From Desulfovermiculus sp041686195 (lineage in GTDB: Bacteria; Desulfobacterota; Desulfovibrionia; Desulfovibrionales; Desulfothermaceae): a DNA stretch of 64,000 nt. Numbering within the stretch: position 1 is the stretch's first letter; each line of letters begins with the position of its first letter. Location of the stretch: assembly GCA_041686195.1 (NCBI GenBank), contig JAWLEI010000003.1, forward strand, positions 1 through 64,000, given 5' to 3'. Shown here in pieces: positions 59,152-64,000 of this stretch. Made by a program: the position numbers and the translations under genes. The notes under the pieces are model-generated. The model saw only the letters and a list, made by a program, of their open reading frames with translations. It was not told the DNA's origin and did no database searches.

Positions 59152-60360
59152 ATGCCCATCTTTATTTACAAGGCTGTGAATCGGGCCGGGCGAAAGGTCA
59201 AGGGGGATCTGGACGCTCCCAGTCTGGATATGGCTAAAAATGTCCTGCAGCGCCGAGGATATACGCAGATCAAGGTCAAGCCCAAACCCAAGGATCTGCT
59301 GGAAGGCACTTTTTTGGAAAAAAATGTCACTTCCCGGGACATGGTCGTCTTTTCCCGCCAGTTTGCAACCATGATCAATTCCGGAGTGCCTATCCTGCAG
59401 GCTCTGCAGGTGATGTGTGAACAAACCGAGAACAACAAGCTTCGGCGCACCCTTTACGAGGTGCGCAATGAGGTGGAGGGCGGGAGTTCTTTGTCTGAAG
59501 CCCTGGGCAGACATAAAGGGGTTTTCGACGCTTTGTATACCAATATGGTCCATGCCGGTGAGACCGGGGGGGTCTTGGACCTTGTTTTGGATCGTCTGGC
59601 CGAGTATATCGAAAAGGCGGCCAATCTCAAATCAAAGGTCAAAGGGGCCATGATCTATCCGGCTGTGGTCACTGTGGTTGCCATTGCCGTGATTGCCATT
59701 ATCCTTGTCTTCGTCATCCCTACTTTTGAAAGCATGTTTGCTGATTTCGGCGGGGTCCTGCCTTTGCCAACCCAGGTGGTCATCGATCTCAGCCGCTGGG
59801 TCAAGGGCAATATCTTGCTCCTTATTGGCGCAGTCATTATTGCCGCTCTGGTGTTGCGGATGGTTTATGCCTGGGAAAAGGGCCGGATCCTCATTGATCG
59901 CTGGATGCTTTTTGTTCCTCTGTTCGGCCCGCTGCTGCGAAAGGTCGCAGTGGCCCGATTCAGCCGGACTTTGAGCACTATGGTCTCCAGTGGAGTGCCT
60001 ATCTTATATGCCCTGGACATTGTGGCCAAAACTTCCGGGAACAAGACTGTGGAACTTGGAGTGCAAAAGGCCATGCGCTCCATTTCCGAAGGGCAGACCC
60101 TGGCTGAACCCCTGGATGCCACCGGTGTCTTTCCGCCTATGGTCATTCATATGATTTCCATCGGCGAGACCACTGGGGCCCTGGATTCCATGCTGGCTAA
60201 GATTGCCGACTTTTTTGATGATGAGGTAGATGTTGCTGTCGCTACCTTGACTTCCCTTATTGAACCCATCATGATCGTATTTTTGGGTGTCGTGGTCGGT
60301 GGTTTGGTGGTCAGCATGTACCTGCCCATATTCAAGATTGCCGGAACAGTGGCTGGATGA
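59152..60360 (+). CDS. pilC: Type IV pilus inner-membrane platform protein
   Basis: A 402-residue PilC/GspF-type protein with two T2SSF domains (residues about 68-190 and 270-392) and three transmembrane segments at about 168-190, 220-240 and 370-392. The first domain begins RDMVVFSRQFATMINSGVPILQAL (core FSRQFATMINSG). It anchors the pilus motor in the inner membrane and connects to PilB. It follows pilB by 26 bases. Confidence 0.92.
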   Translation: MPIFIYKAVNRAGRKVKGDLDAPSLDMAKNVLQRRGYTQIKVKPKPKDLLEGTFLEKNVTSRDMVVFSRQFATMINSGVPILQALQVMCEQTENNKLRRTLYEVRNEVEGGSSLSEALGRHKGVFDALYTNMVHAGETGGVLDLVLDRLAEYIEKAANLKSKVKGAMIYPAVVTVVAIAVIAIILVFVIPTFESMFADFGGVLPLPTQVVIDLSRWVKGNILLLIGAVIIAALVLRMVYAWEKGRILIDRWMLFVPLFGPLLRKVAVARFSRTLSTMVSSGVPILYALDIVAKTSGNKTVELGVQKAMRSISEGQTLAEPLDATGVFPPMVIHMISIGETTGALDSMLAKIADFFDDEVDVAVATLTSLIEPIMIVFLGVVVGGLVVSMYLPIFKIAGTVAG

Positions 60361-60468
60361 TGCCGAGGGCCGGGGATCGGAGGTCAGCACTCCCGCTGGC
60401 CGACCGTTATTAGTTGTTCCATATTTTTGTATGAAAACCAGTTAGCTTTGTATGCAAGGAGTTTGATT

Positions 60469-61494
60469 ATGCGTGGGGATGGATTGGTTGTCGCTGTGGC
60501 CGGGGCTACCGGAGCCGTTGGCCGGGAAATGCTAAAGATTCTGCATGAACGCCGGTTCCCCGCCCGTGAGGTTCGTGCCCTGGCTTCTTCCCGCTCAGCG
60601 GGATCAACTCTGCCGTATGGGGATGACGAGCTGAGAGTCCAGGAACTTGACGAAAATTCCTTTGCTGATGTGGATCTGGCCCTGTTCTCAGCAGGGGGGG
60701 ATACCTCCAAAAAATTCGCCCCTGTTGCAGCCCGGGCCGGATGCGTGGTGGTGGATAATTCCAGTGCCTGGCGAATGGATCCGGAAGTTCCCCTGGTCGT
60801 GCCTGAGGTCAATCCCCAGGCCTTGGAGGGACACAAGAACATTATCGCCAACCCCAACTGCTCCACCATTCAAATGGTGGTGGTCCTCAAGCCCATTTAC
60901 GACACAGTTGGGATCACCCGGGTTGTGGTCTCTACCTATCAGGCGGTGTCTGGGAGTGGGCAAAAGGCCATTGAAGAGCTCCAGAACCAGGTTCGGGCCT
61001 TGTTTAACATGCAGGATCCGGCCTGTGAGGTCTATCCGCACCAAATCGCCTTTAACTGCCTGCCGCACATCGATGCCTTCCTGGATAATGAATATACCAG
61101 GGAGGAGATGAAGATGATTGATGAGACCACCAAGATCATGGGCGATGAGGACATTCGGGTCACGGCTACCACTGTGCGGGTGCCTGTTTTTTACGGCCAC
61201 AGTGAGTCGGTGAATATTGAGACCAAAAAGAAAATGAGCTCCAAAGAGGCCAGGGGACTGCTCAGTCAGGCCCCGGGAATTCGGGTTTTGGACAATCCCA
61301 GGGAGAATATCTATCCCCTGCCCATCGATGCCGCAGGCACGGATGAGACCTTTGTCGGGCGGATCCGGGAGGATTTGACCATTGAGAAAGGTTTGAATTT
61401 GTGGATTGTGGCCGACAATATTCGCAAAGGGGCGGCCTTGAATACAGTCCAGATCGGGGAGGAGCTGATCAATCGCGGGCTTTTGGCCCGGTAG
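60469..61494 (+). CDS. asd: Aspartate-semialdehyde dehydrogenase
   Basis: A 341-residue enzyme reducing aspartyl phosphate to semialdehyde for lysine, threonine and methionine. NADP-binding AVAGATGAVGREML, catalytic Cys in ANPNCSTIQM, SGSGQKAIEEL, and HIDAFLDNEYTREE. The active Cys-Gln-His arrangement is present. ATG 60469 follows AAGGAG, whereas the frame upstream starts inside the repeat region at 60427. Confidence 0.96.
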   Translation: MRGDGLVVAVAGATGAVGREMLKILHERRFPAREVRALASSRSAGSTLPYGDDELRVQELDENSFADVDLALFSAGGDTSKKFAPVAARAGCVVVDNSSAWRMDPEVPLVVPEVNPQALEGHKNIIANPNCSTIQMVVVLKPIYDTVGITRVVVSTYQAVSGSGQKAIEELQNQVRALFNMQDPACEVYPHQIAFNCLPHIDAFLDNEYTREEMKMIDETTKIMGDEDIRVTATTVRVPVFYGHSESVNIETKKKMSSKEARGLLSQAPGIRVLDNPRENIYPLPIDAAGTDETFVGRIREDLTIEKGLNLWIVADNIRKGAALNTVQIGEELINRGLLAR

Positions 61495-61502
61495 GACCTT
61501 GA

Positions 61503-61995
61503 AAAGGGGAGATGTTTCAGTGTTCAGCGCCGCCTCTGGCTGCGCGGCCGCCAGTTTGATCCGGGATGAAACTGTTGTCTCAGAGGGACAGGGCTTGGGG
61601 TCAAGCCCGTCCTACTGAAAAGCCCGGCTCGTAGGTAGGCCGCCCTTGCCCCCAAGGGCTGGCCTCTTCAGGTTAAAAACTTGTTTCATACGAGCTTTGC
61701 CGCTGACAGCAGCCGCCAGGTTGATCGAGAAAGAAACAGACCAGGAGGGCTGGGCTTGGGGTCAAGCCCGCCCTACTGGAGGAGTAGCAGGAGCCACCCT
61801 TGCCTTCTAAGGCAGGTGCGTATTGAGATAATAATGGAGTCAGGGCTTCGGGACTAAGGAAGCACCACCAGTAGGCCGCCCTTGACCCCAAGGGCAGGCC
61901 CTCTTCAGGGTAAAATCAGTTTCATACGAGTCCCGCCATGGCGGGACCTTCGGCAAATCTGAGATATTTTTGCCCCAAAGGGACCAAAAAAATTG
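61503..61995. repeat. Composite repeat region (families A, B and C) with no gene
   Basis: About 490 bases between asd and the aminotransferase gene. It has a family B stem TTCAG-CGCCGCC-TCT-GGCTGCG (61523-61544), the family C palindrome GGGCTTGGGGTCAAGCCC twice (61591-61608 and 61752-61769), the related CCGCCCTTGACCCCAAGGGC at about 61877, fragments GTTTCATACGAG (61684 and 61919), and a family A copy ending at 61995 (GCCGAAGG, TTTTTGCCCC / GGGACCAAAAAAATT). The order repeats roughly twice in tandem. Confidence 0.75.
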
Positions 61996-62007
61996 AAGGA
62001 CTTTACT

Positions 62008-62958
62008 GTGCCGGAACAGGAAACAACCCAGAAATACATCCAGCGTCTGCTGAATACATATCGCCCGGGGCTGGAAGATATTCTGGCCTTTTATGATCAC
62101 CGGATCGGGATTTTAGCCCCTGACCCCAGGCTGATGCTCATTCCCCTGGATGATCATCTGGTTCACCGGGGAGACGGGATTTTTGAGACCTTAAAGTTCG
62201 AGCATTCTCGTTTATATCAGCTTGATGCCCATATCATGCGCATGCAGTCCTCAGCTCAGGCCATCTTTGTGCAACCCCCTTGCTCCTGGAAGCGGGTGCA
62301 GGAGCTGACCCTGGAGGTGGCTGCGGGCGCAGGAACTGAGTCCGGCCTGGTCAGCCTGTTTATAGGCCGGGGTCCGGGAGGGTTGGGCATAGACCTTCGG
62401 GAATGCCTGGAACCCAGCCTGTACATCGTGGTCCGCAGGCTGCATCCCAGACCAGCCGAGGTTTGGGAACAAGGAGTTACTGCGGTCAAGGTGAATACCC
62501 CGGCCAAACAGGGGTATTTATCTCAGATCAAGAGTGTGGATTATCTGCCGAATGTACTCATGAAGCGGGAAGCTGTGCTTCAGGGGGCAGATTTTCCCAT
62601 GTGTTTTGATGAAATGGGGTATCTGGCAGAGGGAGCCACAGAAAATGTGTGCCTGGTCAGCCGGACCGGGGAAATCGTGGTTCCGGAATTCAGGCAGGCC
62701 CTGCGGGGCACGACTCTGATGCGGGCTCTTGAACTGGTGGAAGGGAATATTCCTGTTGTTTTTCGGCCGGTCCATGAACAAGATATCCTGGAAGCCAGAG
62801 AAGTGATCGTCCTGGGGACCAGTTTTGATGCCTTAAGCGTGGTTCGGTACAACCAGAAACCAATACACGATGTCCGCCCTGGTCCAGTGGCCCAACGTCT
62901 GCGGGAAAGTCTGCGCAGGGATCTGATCCAAAACGGCACTTTTTTGGACCCAGAATAG
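62008..62958 (+). CDS. Class IV pyridoxal-phosphate aminotransferase/lyase
   Basis: A 316-residue fold-type IV PLP enzyme. The PLP lysine is in QIKSVDYLPNVLMK and the cofactor glutamate region in EGATENVCLV. The early HRGDGIFETLK fits both branched-chain aminotransferase and 4-amino-4-deoxychorismate lyase (PabC). I cannot decide which. GTG 62008 is used as start with AAGGA 7 bases upstream; TTG 61993 is possible but lies in the repeat. Confidence 0.82.
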   Translation: MPEQETTQKYIQRLLNTYRPGLEDILAFYDHRIGILAPDPRLMLIPLDDHLVHRGDGIFETLKFEHSRLYQLDAHIMRMQSSAQAIFVQPPCSWKRVQELTLEVAAGAGTESGLVSLFIGRGPGGLGIDLRECLEPSLYIVVRRLHPRPAEVWEQGVTAVKVNTPAKQGYLSQIKSVDYLPNVLMKREAVLQGADFPMCFDEMGYLAEGATENVCLVSRTGEIVVPEFRQALRGTTLMRALELVEGNIPVVFRPVHEQDILEAREVIVLGTSFDALSVVRYNQKPIHDVRPGPVAQRLRESLRRDLIQNGTFLDPE

Positions 62959-63022
62959 GTAAGATCTTCTATGCTCGTGCATTCTGGGCAGACAATCCTC
63001 CCTGAGCTATGATTTGCACACA

Positions 63023-64000
63023 GTGAATCCCTTATCCCCGGATCCTGATACCCGGTCACGCCAGGCCGGGAGGCGTAAATTGCGCTGGATTGTTTTGGTC
63101 CTGGCCACGCTGACTATTCTGGTAGCCGCTGCCGGCGGATACCTGATCTATGTATCCTTGCGCCATGCTGCCTTCCAAGAGGCAGAGAGGCAATGCGTGA
63201 CCAATGTGGAAATGGTTAAGCGCTCTCTGGATGCCAGACTCTCTGAGCATATCAAACCGGTGCGGGCCATGGCCCGCATGCAGGAGTTGAGTCAGGCCCT
63301 GACTTCTGGATCAGACGAGGCGCTTCAAGCAGCCAATGAGATCCTGGACACCTTTCAAGCCTCGCTGCAAGCCGATGTCTGCTACCTCTTAAATGATTCC
63401 GGAATAACCGTTGCGTCCAGCAACCGCTTAGAGGCCAACAGCTTTGTGGGCCAGGATTTTGGATTCCGTCCCTATTTTCAAAAAGCTCTGGCCGGCACTC
63501 CGCAGGCGTATATGGCTTTGGGAGTGATTTCGGGCAAACGCGGGGTATATTACAGTGCCCCGGTTATGAGCCGGGACAAAGAGACGCCTGCAGGCGTGGC
63601 AGTCATCAAGGCATCTATCGATTTCATAGAATCCGAGCTGCTCACAGGCTCCAACCAGCTCTTCCTGGTCCACTCGCCAGAGGGTATTGTTTTCATCACC
63701 AACAACCGCCCCTGGCTGTATACCTCCATAGAGCATCTTGATTTGGAACAGAGAGCCGGGTTGCGCCGCAGTCAGCAATTTGGTCCCGGGCCATGGAAAT
63801 GGTCCGGGCTGCAGATAGATTCCAGATCAGCCACAGACCAAGACGGGACCTCGTATTTGATCTACAGACGGTCCCTGGAGAACTTTGCGGACTGGGGGCT
63901 CGTCTATCTGCACGATCAGCAGGCCTTGGTCCAAAAAGTCCAGCACTCTTTGATCCGGGTCACTGGTCCTTTTGCCTTTGGCGTGTGCTTCCTGATCGGG
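63023..64000 (+). CDS. Cache-domain membrane sensor (partial, runs off the window)
   Basis: A continuous frame of 326 codons with no stop reaches the last base. It has a transmembrane segment at about residues 24-44 (WIVLVLATLTILVAAAGGYL), then an extracellular double-Cache domain with the DctB-like sequence VGQDFGFRPYFQKALAG followed by ALGVISGKRGVYYSAPVMS, and a second transmembrane segment starts at 64000 (FAFGVCFLIG). The output domain, a histidine kinase or cyclase, lies beyond. The Cache motifs suggest a C4-dicarboxylate-type sensor. Start GTG 63023 (TTG 63014 possible) lacks a good Shine-Dalgarno. Confidence 0.85.
   Translation, partial: MNPLSPDPDTRSRQAGRRKLRWIVLVLATLTILVAAAGGYLIYVSLRHAAFQEAERQCVTNVEMVKRSLDARLSEHIKPVRAMARMQELSQALTSGSDEALQAANEILDTFQASLQADVCYLLNDSGITVASSNRLEANSFVGQDFGFRPYFQKALAGTPQAYMALGVISGKRGVYYSAPVMSRDKETPAGVAVIKASIDFIESELLTGSNQLFLVHSPEGIVFITNNRPWLYTSIEHLDLEQRAGLRRSQQFGPGPWKWSGLQIDSRSATDQDGTSYLIYRRSLENFADWGLVYLHDQQALVQKVQHSLIRVTGPFAFGVCFLIG

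Noticed and set aside
61673..61891. Minus-strand frame in the composite repeat region
   Set aside because: It consists of repeat sequence and has no start signal or domain.
1..64000. CRISPR array
   Set aside because: The repeated palindromes are scattered at irregular distances without spacers of constant length, so they are not a CRISPR array.
1..64000. tRNA, rRNA or tmRNA genes
   Set aside because: I looked for cloverleaf-like GGTTCGANTCC arms and rRNA motifs in the intergenic regions and found none; a proper search (tRNAscan, Infernal) was not possible.

Overview
The window is chromosomal DNA of a Gram-negative anaerobe, most likely a deltaproteobacterial sulfate reducer of the order Desulfovibrionales. 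This is inferred from gene content: a tungstate transporter (TupABC), the oxygen-sensitive ribonucleotide reductase NrdDG, the eno-folD pair, an NtrY/NtrX pair, queH, hemW, type III pantothenate kinase, and outer-membrane functions (KdsB, a family 9 glycosyltransferase, LapA/LapB). There is no dsr or apr gene here, so sulfate reduction is not shown directly. Most genes are housekeeping. A run of 10 N at 24167-24176 marks a draft-assembly gap. I see no rRNA, tRNA, CRISPR array, prophage or insertion sequence.

Layout. 1-2450: a toxin-antitoxin cluster (hipBA, then an RHH antitoxin with a RelE-type toxin broken by a frameshift). 2650-3213: an unknown membrane protein. 3416-6997: tungstate uptake tupABC with a probable oxyanion-sensing regulator. 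7230-10017: a small HhH protein and the biotin ECF transporter bioYMN behind a BirA operator. 10037-15224: lipoprotein, mutS, lapB, lapA, HIT protein. 15311-19413: a basic amino-acid ABC operon plus an EamA exporter. 19423-23774: DHH/CBS/CCA-type nucleotidyltransferase, xerD, folK. 23852-28711: YHS protein, DUF445 protein, SagB-type dehydrogenase, CDP-alcohol phosphatidyltransferase, PaaK-like ligase, trmI. 29017-35967: rng, queH, hemW, coaX, eno, folD. 36192-40643: NRDE protein, nrdD, nrdG, rlmH. 40802-46500: DUF4390 protein, ntrYX-like pair, RluA-type pseudouridine synthase, MoaD-like protein. 46538-54391: M23 peptidase, cobU, cobS, DedA, thpR, tsaC-like gene, glycosyltransferase, Nudix, ROK kinase. 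54466-62958: pdxA, carA, kdsB, pilB, pilC, asd, class IV aminotransferase. 63023-64000: the start of a Cache-domain membrane sensor that runs off the window.

The most unusual signal is between the genes. Many intergenic regions carry a palindrome with fixed ends TTCAG...CTGAA and a stem that changes sequence from copy to copy while staying base-paired. A longer version (about 90 bp, ends GTTTCAT...ATGAAAC) adds a terminator-like T-run/A-run hairpin and an outer CCGGCAAA/TTTGCCGG pairing. Several copies sit directly before start codons, and the GGAGG in the hairpin appears to act as the Shine-Dalgarno sequence of tupB and bioN. In the tup, bio and amino-acid operons a copy lies between cistrons, just before a membrane permease gene. 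Other repeats are a GGGCTTGGGGTCAAGCCC family, a degenerate 7-bp tandem array in the 3' end of coaX, and a family with AAGTCTTTGACTTTTTGCCC.
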